Program-made: the position numbers and the translations under genes
The notes under the pieces: model-generated
Seen by the model: only the letters and a program-made list of their open reading frames with translations
Databases searched by the model: none
Told to the model about the DNA's origin: nothing
NCBI GenBank assembly: GCA_035561355.1
Contig: DATMXS010000491.1
Location: 1-25,872, forward strand
Origin: DATMXS01 sp035561355
GTDB taxonomy: Bacteria > Acidobacteriota > Terriglobia > Bryobacterales > Bryobacteraceae
Direction of reading: 5' to 3'
DNA length: 25,872 bases
Part shown: piece by piece, positions 1-8,054 of the stretch
Layout: the number at the start of each line of letters is the position of its first letter
Position numbering within the stretch: position 1 is the first letter of the stretch

Positions 1-1
1 A

Positions 2-1117
2 TCCGTATATGCGCTACTGCTTGCCTTATTTCAGCCGGTGCTTCCGCCGGAATATTTGCCGGCCTTGCGGGCCGTGAGCTTCGTGATTTCATTCCTCGTC
101 CTTACGTACCTCATGGTGGTGCTGGGCGAAGTTGTCCCGAAAAACCTCGGCATCAAGAATGCCGAGCGGCTCGCAACTGCCGTTGCCCCTTTCCTGCTGG
201 TTTTCCAGCGGATCAGCAACCCGTTCGTCTACGTGCTGGAGCGTTCATCATCGAAGGTCTCGCACATGTTGGGCGGTAACAGCGGCAACCAGGCGACCGC
301 CCATTCGGTGGAGGAATTGAAACTCATCGCCTCATCCGTGCGCGCCGCGGGGCGTATGTCCGAGTTTGAGGAAGCCACGATGGACCGCGTGCTCGACCTT
401 CCGCACATCTCGGTTCGCGAAGTGATGGTGTCGCGCAACGACGTCACCTATCTGTCCGTAGAAGCATCGCTCGATCATGTGGTCCGGACGTTCACTGAGA
501 CGCTGTATACCCGCTTGCCGGTCTACGAAGGCGATCCCGAGCACATCATCGGCATCCTGCACTTGAAGGATGTACTACCGCTTTGGCATCGCAGCCGCAC
601 GGCGAGACGGCTGAACCAGGCGCCGCCTCCGTTCCGGCTCAGGGCGCTGCTCAGGCGGCACCTCATCGTGCCCGAGAGCAAGCCGCTGAACCAGATGGTT
701 GACGAGTTCCGGACTCACCACGCTCACATGGCCCTGGTCGTCAATGAGTGGGGAACCATCGTCGGACTGGTGACGCTGGAGGACGTGTTCGAACAGATCT
801 TCGGCGAAATCGAGGATGAGCACGATGTCCGCCGTCCGCGACCGTCGCTGCAAAGCCCGGTGCTCGAACTGGAAGGCACGTTGATGATCCGCGATCTGGA
901 GACGCAGTTCGGCATCGAACTGCCCACCAACGCAGGATTCGAAACGCTCGCGGGATACCTGCTGTTCCGCCTCGGGCGCATCCCGAAAACCGGCGAGTCA
1001 ATCACGGACGAAGCGCGGCGCTTCACGATTCTCGAGATGGACCACAACCGGATCGCGCGTGTAAAGATCGAACGGCTGGAGGAACCCGCGGTTAGTGCGG
1101 ACTCGCAGCAGGATTAG
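2..1117 (+). CDS. CNNM/CBS/CorC-type membrane protein (hemolysin C family), 5' end missing
   Basis: The reading frame is open from base 2, so the gene begins upstream of the window; the GTG at 38 is an internal codon, not the start. The visible part opens in the hydrophobic end of a CNNM (DUF21) transmembrane domain, including the GEVVPKN stretch typical of that family. Two CBS domains follow (about bases 424-590 and 660-830; the second holds NEWGTIVGLVTLEDVFEQI), then a CorC/HlyC domain (about 860-1075). This order is standard for inner-membrane proteins linked to Mg2+/Co2+ transport or efflux, where CBS pairs sense adenine nucleotides. The substrate cannot be read from the sequence. The last 26 bases overlap the end of the convergent radical SAM gene. 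Confidence 0.9.
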   Translation, partial: SVYALLLALFQPVLPPEYLPALRAVSFVISFLVLTYLMVVLGEVVPKNLGIKNAERLATAVAPFLLVFQRISNPFVYVLERSSSKVSHMLGGNSGNQATAHSVEELKLIASSVRAAGRMSEFEEATMDRVLDLPHISVREVMVSRNDVTYLSVEASLDHVVRTFTETLYTRLPVYEGDPEHIIGILHLKDVLPLWHRSRTARRLNQAPPPFRLRALLRRHLIVPESKPLNQMVDEFRTHHAHMALVVNEWGTIVGLVTLEDVFEQIFGEIEDEHDVRRPRPSLQSPVLELEGTLMIRDLETQFGIELPTNAGFETLAGYLLFRLGRIPKTGESITDEARRFTILEMDHNRIARVKIERLEEPAVSADSQQD

Positions 1118-2258
1118 GCGAGCGCGCCAGCAGTTTCTCGACGTCCCTGCGGAGGGGCCCCACAGCCTTCGCGTAGATCATCTTGTACGCAGCGCACAGA
1201 TAATCCAAATCCTCGAACTGCTGCCGTGGCCCGTGCCGCATCTTCGGGCAGCCGCCGTGACACAGCGATTGATACTCGCAGGCGCTGCACTCCGGGTGCC
1301 CGATCGTCTTCTTCGCGGCGAAGTTGAACCGCTTTTGGCGGCGCGAGATTTCGGACCAGGAATCGAGCGTCACATTGCCGAGCTTCCAGTCCTTCTCGAC
1401 GAAAAAGTCGCAGGGGTAAACGTCGCCGTTGTACTCCACCACGCAGTAGCTGTCGCAGGTCTCGTGCATCGTGCAGGCGCCGGGCTTCTGGCCGGCGACG
1501 GCTTCGGCTAGATTATCGAAGAAACGCACGCGGACTTTGCGGCGGTCCGGCCACCATAGGTCGAAGGTCTCGCAAAGGAAGCGGCCGTACTGCTCGGGTG
1601 TGATTGTGAACGGGAGGGGGTTGCCGGCGGGATCGAATTCGGTGATCGGTATGTACTGGAGATACTCGATGCCGAGCTTCCGGAAGAACTGATAGACCTC
1701 CCGCGCGCGCCCGGCGTTGGCTTGGTTAACCACACACAGGACGTTAAACTCGACGCGGTTCTTCTGCATCGTCTCGATCGAGCGCATCACCTGCTTCCAT
1801 GTGCCGTGACCGGCTTTGTTGAAGCGGTAGGCGTCGTGTATGTCCTCGGGGCCGTCGATTGAGATTCCGATGAGCCAGTTGTACTCGCGAAAGAAAGCGC
1901 ACCACTCGTCGTCGATCAGCACGCCGTTGGTCTGCATTGAGTTGCTGACGTTCTGGCCGCCTCGGCCGAAGCGCTTCTGAAGCTCCACGAGCTTGCGGAA
2001 GAACGGCAGGCCGGCAAGAGTGGGCTCGCCGCCCTGAAACGCGAACACGCTGTTCGGGTACGAGTAGAACAGGAAGGTGTCCACCAGGCGCTCCAGCGTC
2101 TCTTCGGACATGATGCGCCCAGGCAGCGCCTTGTATGGATCCGCGTCCCGATCCAGGTAAAAACAATACGAGCAATCGAGGTTGCAGACCGCCGACGCGG
2201 GCTTGATCAGGAGGGAACCGATCCTCGGCGTGGCGCCGAGAACGGGGAAACTACCCAT
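1092..2258 (-). CDS. Radical SAM/SPASM protein, anaerobic sulfatase-maturase-like
   Basis: The 388-residue product has the radical SAM cluster motif CxxxCxxC at C25, C29 and C32, a GGEPTL motif, and a Cys-rich C-terminal SPASM region (CTMHETCDSYC, then YPCDFF, then CSACEYQSLCHGGC) able to hold two auxiliary Fe-S clusters. Length and layout match anaerobic sulfatase-maturating enzymes, which oxidise an active-site Cys or Ser of sulfatases to formylglycine. No sulfatase lies in the window, so the substrate is unknown and another peptide target is possible. The ATG at 2258 has no Shine-Dalgarno sequence, but a TAAACT hexamer ends 6 bases upstream. It is divergent from rmlA across 58 bases, and its 3' end overlaps the convergent CNNM gene by 26 bases. 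Confidence 0.88.
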   Translation of the reverse strand: MGSFPVLGATPRIGSLLIKPASAVCNLDCSYCFYLDRDADPYKALPGRIMSEETLERLVDTFLFYSYPNSVFAFQGGEPTLAGLPFFRKLVELQKRFGRGGQNVSNSMQTNGVLIDDEWCAFFREYNWLIGISIDGPEDIHDAYRFNKAGHGTWKQVMRSIETMQKNRVEFNVLCVVNQANAGRAREVYQFFRKLGIEYLQYIPITEFDPAGNPLPFTITPEQYGRFLCETFDLWWPDRRKVRVRFFDNLAEAVAGQKPGACTMHETCDSYCVVEYNGDVYPCDFFVEKDWKLGNVTLDSWSEISRRQKRFNFAAKKTIGHPECSACEYQSLCHGGCPKMRHGPRQQFEDLDYLCAAYKMIYAKAVGPLRRDVEKLLARSPNPAASPH

Positions 2259-2264
2259 TTGCCG

Positions 2265-2270
2265 AGTTTA
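2265..2270 (-). promoter_or_regulatory. Putative -10 hexamer for the radical SAM gene
   Basis: TAAACT on the minus strand ends 6 bases before the ATG at 2258. That distance would put transcription initiation at or next to the start codon. No convincing -35 element and no Shine-Dalgarno sequence are visible. The call rests on the same arrangement recurring before other lead genes here. Confidence 0.35.
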
Positions 2271-2300
2271 ACACCCGGGGATGACTGCTCCGCGTGTTGG

Positions 2301-2306
2301 TATCAT
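2301..2306 (+). promoter_or_regulatory. Putative -10 hexamer for the polysaccharide operon
   Basis: TATCAT ends 10 bases before the ATG at 2317, and the leader has no Shine-Dalgarno sequence. Transcription would begin a few bases before the ATG. This favours 2317 over the in-frame ATG at 2281, which lies upstream of the hexamer and adds 12 residues in front of the nucleotide-binding motif. No clear -35 is seen. Confidence 0.45.
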
Positions 2307-2316
2307 CTTGTACGTT

Positions 2317-3069
2317 ATGAAAGGTGTCGTATTAGCGGGCGGAACCGGGAGCAGACTGTTTCCGCTGACCAAGATCACGAACAAACACCTGCTGCCGATC
2401 TACGACAAGCCGATGATCTTTTACCCGATCCAAACGCTAGTCGATGCGGGCCTGCGGGACATCATGATCGTTACCGGCGGCAGGAACGCCGGCGATTTTC
2501 TGCGCCTGCTAGGGAACGGGAAACAGTTTGGGCTGGCACACCTGAACTACGCCTATCAGGAAGGCGAGGGCGGCATCGCCGAGGCGCTCGCCCTGGCCGA
2601 GCACTTCGCCGACGGCGACTCGATCTGCGTCATCCTGGGCGACAATATCATCGAAGGCAGCCTGCGCGATGCTGTTGAAGCGTTTGCGAAGCAGGATCGC
2701 GGCGCACGCATCCTGCTCAAGAAAGTACCGGACGCGGAGCGGTTCGGCGTCGCGGAGATGGACGGCGATCGGATTGTGGGGATCGAGGAAAAGCCCGCGA
2801 AGCCAAAATCCGAGTACGCCGTGACCGGCATGTATCAGTACGATTCCACGGTGTTCAGCAAGATCAAGACACTGGTGCCATCGGAGCGGGGCGAACTCGA
2901 GATCACCGACGTCAACAACGCATACATCCGCGAAGGGACCATGGCATACTCCTTCCTGGACGGCTGGTGGACCGATGCTGGCACTTTCGAGTCCCTGCTG
3001 CGCGCGGGCAACCTCGTCGCGACCAGCCGCCGCAAGCTTGTAGAGTGCGCGGAAGGAGTCGTTCGATGA
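2317..3069 (+). CDS. rmlA: Glucose-1-phosphate thymidylyltransferase (short RmlA type)
   Basis: This enzyme joins glucose-1-phosphate and dTTP to give dTDP-glucose, the first step of dTDP-sugar synthesis. The 250-residue product begins with the nucleotidyltransferase signature (LAGGTGSRLFPLT, residues 6-18), then NKHLLPIYDKPM with the conserved Lys23, GDN at 108-110 (metal binding) and EEKP at 157-160. It is shorter than the roughly 290-residue classical RmlA and matches the short-form subfamily. The ATG at 2317 is chosen because the motif starts five residues later and a -10-like TATCAT lies just upstream. It is the first gene of a nine-gene operon; its TGA overlaps the ATG of the epimerase gene (ATGA). 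Confidence 0.9.
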   Translation: MKGVVLAGGTGSRLFPLTKITNKHLLPIYDKPMIFYPIQTLVDAGLRDIMIVTGGRNAGDFLRLLGNGKQFGLAHLNYAYQEGEGGIAEALALAEHFADGDSICVILGDNIIEGSLRDAVEAFAKQDRGARILLKKVPDAERFGVAEMDGDRIVGIEEKPAKPKSEYAVTGMYQYDSTVFSKIKTLVPSERGELEITDVNNAYIREGTMAYSFLDGWWTDAGTFESLLRAGNLVATSRRKLVECAEGVVR

Positions 3070-3635
3070 CTGCCGCAGGACCCGCGGGCGATGCTCCCAC
3101 GCAGATCGACGCCGGTTCCCTGCATTGCGGGAAAGGAATCGGCAGCGTCATCCAATCGCCGGATTCACCGCATTTAATCGACGGCGTGAAGGTGGTTCCG
3201 TTCGCGCTGTGGCCGGACGACCGCGGGTACTTTCTCGAAGTCATGCGCATGGGTCAGGGCGCGGTGGCCGGCTTCCCGGCCGAATCGATGCAGGTTTCCG
3301 CGGCATTGAGCTACCCCGGTACGATCAAGGCGTTTCATTACCACTTGAAGCAGACGGATTTCTGGTGCCCCGCGCAGGGCATGTTCCAGGTGGCGCTGGT
3401 GGATCTCAGGAAGGGCTCGCGCACCTATGGCGTGCGCAATACGTTTTACGTGGGTGCGCTGCGGCCGTGGGCGATGATGATTCCGCCGGGCGTCGGGCAC
3501 GGCTATAAAATCATCGGCCAGTCCGCGGCGATGCTGGTATACGTGACCGACCGCACTTACGATCCAGCCGACGAGGGCCGCATCGCATTCAACGACGCGG
3601 GGATCGGCTATGACTGGGAGCTTCAGCACAAATGA
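3066..3635 (+). CDS. rmlC: dTDP-4-dehydrorhamnose 3,5-epimerase family protein (RmlC-like cupin)
   Basis: The 189-residue cupin is predicted to epimerise C3 and C5 of dTDP-4-keto-6-deoxyglucose. Visible family marks are DDRGYF near residues 51-56, the catalytic-His region KAFHYH (88-93, in place of the usual RGLHYQ, with H91 at the catalytic position), VALVDLRKGSRTYG, and IPPGVGHGYK. The first 35 or so residues precede the normal RmlC start. The Arg-Gly to Lys-Ala change beside the catalytic His leaves open a related sugar epimerase or isomerase with another product. The start is fixed by the 4-base ATGA overlap with rmlA; the end overlaps rmlB in the same way. Confidence 0.82.
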   Translation: MTAAGPAGDAPTQIDAGSLHCGKGIGSVIQSPDSPHLIDGVKVVPFALWPDDRGYFLEVMRMGQGAVAGFPAESMQVSAALSYPGTIKAFHYHLKQTDFWCPAQGMFQVALVDLRKGSRTYGVRNTFYVGALRPWAMMIPPGVGHGYKIIGQSAAMLVYVTDRTYDPADEGRIAFNDAGIGYDWELQHK

Positions 3636-4669
3636 GACTGTTCGTCACCGGCGGGGCCGGGTTCATCGGCTCGGCCTTCGTACGGCTGATGCTCGGCGGC
3701 GACGCCGTTCAAAACCTCACGGTTTACGACAAGCTGACGTACGCGGGTAACCTGGAGAACCTGGAGCCGGTTGCGTCTGATCCGAGGTTCCGCTTCGTCA
3801 AGGGCGACATCTGCGATCAGGCCCTGGTGCGAGCGACGCTCGAGGAGCACGCGCCCGACGCCATCGTCCACTTTGCGGCCGAGAGCCACGTGGACCGTAG
3901 CATCTTTGCCCCGGGGCCGGTCTTCGAGACGAACCTGCGCGGCACGTTCACGCTGCTCGAAGCGGCTCGCGCGATGAAGACCGCTCGCTTCGTCCACGTC
4001 TCCACCGATGAGGTGTACGGCAGCCTTCCCGCGCCACTCGAGGCAGACGAGAAGTACCCCCTCCAGCCGAGTAGCCCCTATTCGGCCTCCAAGGCGGGTT
4101 CGGACCTGCTGGCGCTCTCCTACTTCACCACGTACCGCACCCCGGTCCTGGTGACCCGTGCTTCCAACAACTACGGGCCGTACCATTTCCCGGAGAAGCT
4201 CATCCCGTTAATGATCTCGAACGCGCTGGAGGGCAAGCCGCTGCCTGTTTATGGCACCGGCATGAATGTGCGCGACTGGCTCTACGTCGAGGATCACTGC
4301 CGGGGCATAGCGGCGGTGCTCAAAAAGGGCCGCGAAGGGGAGATTTACAACATCAGCGGAAACCGCGCCCTGCCGAACATCGACGTGGTGCGGATGATTT
4401 TGGCGGCCACCGGCCGGGGCGAGGAACTCATCCAGTACGTCGTGGACCGTCCCGGGCACGACCTTCGCTACGCCCTTTCGAGCGAGAAGATCCTGCGCGA
4501 AACCGGCTGGCAGCCCCGCGTCGGCTTTGAAGACGGACTCGCCGCCACGGTGGAGTGGTACCGCCACAACCCGGGATGGGTTGCGCGTGTGAGGTCCGGC
4601 GCATACCAGTCCTACTACGACAGAAACTACTCGAACCGCACGGCCGAACTCGACCGGATCGGCCGGTAA
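3632..4669 (+). CDS. rmlB: dTDP-glucose 4,6-dehydratase
   Basis: This NAD-dependent short-chain dehydrogenase/reductase converts dTDP-glucose to dTDP-4-keto-6-deoxyglucose. The 345-residue length is normal. It shows the Rossmann motif TGGAGFIGS (6-14), the catalytic STDEVYG segment (124-130) with the Thr-Asp-Glu set used for dehydration, and YxxxK (Y150, K154). With the two preceding genes it supplies a deoxysugar nucleotide for the glycosyltransferases downstream. No RmlD reductase is in the window, so whether the product is dTDP-rhamnose or another 6-deoxysugar cannot be settled here. The start is the ATGA overlap with the epimerase gene; the next gene starts four bases after the stop. Confidence 0.93.
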   Translation: MRLFVTGGAGFIGSAFVRLMLGGDAVQNLTVYDKLTYAGNLENLEPVASDPRFRFVKGDICDQALVRATLEEHAPDAIVHFAAESHVDRSIFAPGPVFETNLRGTFTLLEAARAMKTARFVHVSTDEVYGSLPAPLEADEKYPLQPSSPYSASKAGSDLLALSYFTTYRTPVLVTRASNNYGPYHFPEKLIPLMISNALEGKPLPVYGTGMNVRDWLYVEDHCRGIAAVLKKGREGEIYNISGNRALPNIDVVRMILAATGRGEELIQYVVDRPGHDLRYALSSEKILRETGWQPRVGFEDGLAATVEWYRHNPGWVARVRSGAYQSYYDRNYSNRTAELDRIGR

Positions 4670-4673
4670 GCCG

Positions 4674-5720
4674 ATGCGAGTGGCGCTCGATGCCACGCCC
4701 TTGTCGCTCTCGACGGGCGGATTGCGGCGCTACGTCGAAGAACTGGCCCGCGCCCTACTCGCGACGTTCCCGGAAGACGCGTACCTGCTGGTTTCCGACC
4801 AGCCCTTCGAGACCGCCACGTCAATGGCGCGCGGCCGCCTGCCGGGTAACGCCCTGGAGCGGAAATGGTGGTCGTACGGGCTCCCGAGAGAACTGGCGCG
4901 GCGCCGCATCGATGTCTTCCACGGTACGAATTTCGAGGTACCCTGCGTGCCGCTGCGGCCATCCGTGATTACGGTGCACGACCTTTCACCCTGGCGAGAT
5001 GAGCCGTGGCGTGCCGGGGGCGAGCGCGTTCGGAGGCGGACACCCTTCCTCGTTGGTCTTGGACTCGCGACTATGGTGATCACGGTGAGCGAGGCGATTC
5101 GCCGCGAGACGATCGAACGGTTCAGCGTTGCGCCGGAGCGCGTCGTGGCGGTTCCGCTGGCCGCTGCCCCGCATCTGAAGCCCGTGGAGTCGCCCCGCCA
5201 GCCTCCGTACTTTGCCTATGTAGGCTCTATTGAGCCTCGAAAGAACGTCGAGACGATTGTTGCGGCCTGGCGCGAAGTGCGCCGAAAAGCGCCGGTGGAT
5301 TTAGTGGTCGCGGGGCCGGTGCGAGGCGTTGAGATTGAGCCCGAGCCGGGACTGAAACTGCTCGGCGAGGTTCCAGAGTCCGCACTTGCGCCGCTCTTCT
5401 CGGGCGCTGTCGCGTGCCTCTTCCCCTCGCTGTACGAAGGGTTCGGCCTCCCGGTGCTCGAGGCGATGCAGTGCGGAGCGCCGGTGATCGTGTCACGGGA
5501 TCCGGCACTGACGGAGGTGGCGGAAGGCGGGGCGGTGCAGGTGGATGCGCGCGATGTGCGCGGGTGGGCCGATGCAATGTTTGCGGCCGTGTCCCGGCCG
5601 GAATGGCGCGCAGAATGGAGCGCGCTCGCGATGGCCCGCGCAAGGCAGTTTTCATGGGATGACACGGCGCGGAAGACGCGCGACGTGTATAGCGAAGCCA
5701 TCCGGCGGCATCATGCGTAG
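4674..5720 (+). CDS. Glycosyltransferase, GT4 type
   Basis: The 348-residue GT-B fold enzyme is predicted to transfer a sugar from a nucleotide donor to a growing lipid-linked glycan at the inner face of the cytoplasmic membrane. The N-terminal half contains DATPLSLSTGGLRRYVEEL and HGTNFEVP; the C-terminal donor-binding half contains YVGSIEPRKNVETIV and the E-x7-E signature in YEGFGLPVLEAM. It closely resembles the glycosyltransferase at 6888-8054 and the two may be paralogs. The donor and linkage cannot be read from the sequence. It starts four bases after rmlB and its last eight bases overlap the next glycosyltransferase. Confidence 0.88.
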   Translation: MRVALDATPLSLSTGGLRRYVEELARALLATFPEDAYLLVSDQPFETATSMARGRLPGNALERKWWSYGLPRELARRRIDVFHGTNFEVPCVPLRPSVITVHDLSPWRDEPWRAGGERVRRRTPFLVGLGLATMVITVSEAIRRETIERFSVAPERVVAVPLAAAPHLKPVESPRQPPYFAYVGSIEPRKNVETIVAAWREVRRKAPVDLVVAGPVRGVEIEPEPGLKLLGEVPESALAPLFSGAVACLFPSLYEGFGLPVLEAMQCGAPVIVSRDPALTEVAEGGAVQVDARDVRGWADAMFAAVSRPEWRAEWSALAMARARQFSWDDTARKTRDVYSEAIRRHHA

Positions 5721-6891
5721 CGCCCTGCTGCTCTGCCCGGAAGCGCCCTATCCGATGACGGGCGGCGGGTCCATCCGGACGGCGTCGCTGGCGCAGTACC
5801 TGGGTGAGCGGTACGCGCTCGACATCATCGCCTTTCGCGAACCGGATGCACCGGACCCGCGATCGGCCGTGCCTGCGGGCATCGCGCGGGACGTGCACGT
5901 CTTCCCGCTGCCGCGCCACGGCCGCGGGCGCCTGGCGCGCATCACGCGTAATACGCGCCGCCTGCTGCACGGGCGCCCGCCGCTGAATGATCGTTTCGGA
6001 GGCTTCGGCCCGGCTCTGGCAACGTGGCTCGACGGCCGCCGCTACGACATCGCCATCGTGGAGCACTTCTGGTGCGCGCCGTACGCTGAGCAAATGGCGG
6101 GGCATGCGGCGCGGCTCGTGCTGGATCTCCACAACATCGAATCCGTTCTGTACGCTGGTTCGGCGTCAGCGGAGCCCTTGCCGCTTTCGATCGCCATGCG
6201 GCGGTTTGCCGCGGCGTGTACACGGTTGGAGCGCCTTTGGCTGCCACGGTTCGACCTGCTACTGGTCACATCGGAGGCCGATGCCGAGCGCGTACGGCGT
6301 CTCGCACCCGGGGTCGATGTCGCAGTGTATCCGAACGCGCTGCCGTTCAGGGCGGAGCCCACATGCAGCGAGGAGGACGTTATCGCCTTTTCGGGAAATA
6401 TGGAGTACCACCCGAACTCGGCCGCTGTCCGCTACTTCAGCCGCGAAATGTGGCCGGCCCTGCAGCGGGAGCATCCAGGGATTGTTTGGCGCCTCATCGG
6501 GAAGAACGATTGTGCGATAGCGCCCTACACCAAGGGCGATCCGAATATTCAGGTGAGCGGGGCGGTGGACGACGCCGTTGCTGCCCTCGCGGCCGCTCGT
6601 GTGGCAATCGTCCCGTTGCTCGCGGGCAGTGGAACCCGCCTGAAGATTCTCGAAGCCTGGGCAGCCGGGCGGGCGGTAGTTTCCACTAGCGTCGGTGCTG
6701 AGGGCCTGGGAGCACGCGATGGCGAGCACCTTATCATCGCGGACACGCCCGCCTCATTTGCGAGCGCTGTGGGCCGACTGCTCGCTTCGGCAGAAGACCG
6801 CCGGCGCATCGGCCGGGCGGGCCGGCGATTCTACGAGGAACGCTTCACCTGGGAGAGGGCGTGGAGCGAATTGAGCGCAGTAGGATTATGA
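5713..6891 (+). CDS. Glycosyltransferase, GT4-like
   Basis: The 392-residue protein has the GT-B layout. Near the N terminus is PYPMTGGGSIRTASLAQYL (the acceptor-side glycine loop), then DLHNIESVLY in the first domain. The second domain has FSGNMEYHPN and the donor-site segment PLLAGSGTRLKILEAWAAGRAVVSTSVGAEGL. It belongs to a different GT4 subgroup from its two neighbours, so it probably adds a different sugar or linkage. The start is the ATG at 5713, which overlaps the previous stop as ATGCGTAG; an open frame continues upstream but matches nothing of the fold. Its TGA overlaps the next ATG. Confidence 0.87.
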   Translation: MRSALLLCPEAPYPMTGGGSIRTASLAQYLGERYALDIIAFREPDAPDPRSAVPAGIARDVHVFPLPRHGRGRLARITRNTRRLLHGRPPLNDRFGGFGPALATWLDGRRYDIAIVEHFWCAPYAEQMAGHAARLVLDLHNIESVLYAGSASAEPLPLSIAMRRFAAACTRLERLWLPRFDLLLVTSEADAERVRRLAPGVDVAVYPNALPFRAEPTCSEEDVIAFSGNMEYHPNSAAVRYFSREMWPALQREHPGIVWRLIGKNDCAIAPYTKGDPNIQVSGAVDDAVAALAAARVAIVPLLAGSGTRLKILEAWAAGRAVVSTSVGAEGLGARDGEHLIIADTPASFASAVGRLLASAEDRRRIGRAGRRFYEERFTWERAWSELSAVGL

Positions 6892-8054
6892 GGCGTTTAT
6901 ACTGGAAACACCGGATGCGCTTTTCAGTAGATGCCCATGCGATTGGTCGCCACCTCACCGGGAATGAAGTCTACATCCGGAGTCTGCTGACCGCGTTTGA
7001 GGCCGTAGATCGAGAGTCCGAGTTCCTTGCATACCTGTCGGAACCCGAGGCGGCCGATTTAGTTCCGGCGCGCTTCGGGAAGCGGTGGGTATCTAGCAGC
7101 CCTTTTGTCCGCTTGGGTTTCCAGTTTGCATGGCAACTTCGGCGCGATCGGCCCGCGCTGCTGCACGTGCAATACACGGCGCCTGCCGGCTGCCCGGTTC
7201 CGGTAGTGGTCAGCCTGCACGACGTGAGCTTCGTGGAGCACCCGGAGTACTTCACACCGGCCCGCAGCCTCCAACTTCGCCTGACAGTTCGCAAAACGGT
7301 GAAACACGCGGCGAAGATCCTGACCGGCAGCGAGTTCTCACGCAACGCCATCGCAAGAGTCTACGGCCTGGACCCGGCCCGCATTTCGGTGGTCGCGAAT
7401 GCGGCCGGTTCGCACTATCATCCCATCGCACGGGAAGCGGCGCTCGCGGCGGTCCGTCAGAGGTTCGAGATCCCCAGTCCCTTCATTCTGACCGTCGGTG
7501 ACCTTCAGCCTCGCAAGAACCAGGTTGGGCTGATTCGCGCCTTTGACGACATGCTTGCCGCCAAGCCCACCCTGCCGCACCATTTGGTGCTCGCCGGCAA
7601 GGAGCAGTTCAACGCCTCCGCAGTGTTGCGCGCCGTGCAGCGCTCACCTTTCGCCGATCGCATTCACTTGACGGGGTTCGTGCCGGACGAAGTCCTGCCG
7701 CAGCTATACAACGCCTGCGAGTTCTTCGTCTTTCCTTCTTTCTACGAGGGGTTCGGGCTGCCCGTGCTGGAGGCGATGGCGTGCGGCCGCGCGGTCGCCT
7801 GCTCGAATTCATCGGCCGTTCATGAGGTCGCCGACGCCGCCGCGCTGCTCTTTGATCCGACATCGACGGAGCAGATGGCGCGCGCCATGACGGACCTCGC
7901 GGTGGAAAGCGAACTGCGCGCCCGGATGGAACGGCTTGGATTGCAGCGCGCCGCCCAGTTCAGTTGGAAGCGCACGGCGCAGCGCACACTCGAAATCTAC
8001 AACGAGGTGGCGGAGCGGCCCCAAAGGGCCATGACATCCGCCGCGTCTCTCTGA
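6888..8054 (+). CDS. Glycosyltransferase, GT4 type
   Basis: The 388-residue enzyme resembles GT4 mannosyl/rhamnosyltransferases. It has FSVDAHAIGRHLTGNEVYIRSLL at the acceptor end, TVGDLQPRKNQVGLIRAF at the domain boundary and YEGFGLPVLEAMACG with the E-x7-E donor motif. The ATG at 6888 forms an ATGA overlap with the preceding gene. The recognisable domain only begins at a second in-frame ATG (6915), nine codons later, which remains a possible start. It is similar along its length to the product of 4674-5720, which suggests duplication. It overlaps the following DUF3108 gene by one base (TGATG). Confidence 0.87.
   Translation: MRRLYWKHRMRFSVDAHAIGRHLTGNEVYIRSLLTAFEAVDRESEFLAYLSEPEAADLVPARFGKRWVSSSPFVRLGFQFAWQLRRDRPALLHVQYTAPAGCPVPVVVSLHDVSFVEHPEYFTPARSLQLRLTVRKTVKHAAKILTGSEFSRNAIARVYGLDPARISVVANAAGSHYHPIAREAALAAVRQRFEIPSPFILTVGDLQPRKNQVGLIRAFDDMLAAKPTLPHHLVLAGKEQFNASAVLRAVQRSPFADRIHLTGFVPDEVLPQLYNACEFFVFPSFYEGFGLPVLEAMACGRAVACSNSSAVHEVADAAALLFDPTSTEQMARAMTDLAVESELRARMERLGLQRAAQFSWKRTAQRTLEIYNEVAERPQRAMTSAASL

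Noticed and set aside
2281..2316. Upstream in-frame ATG giving rmlA a 12-residue extension
   Set aside because: The extension has no family counterpart and its ATG lies upstream of the TATCAT hexamer that best explains the promoter; the family motif starts right after the ATG at 2317.
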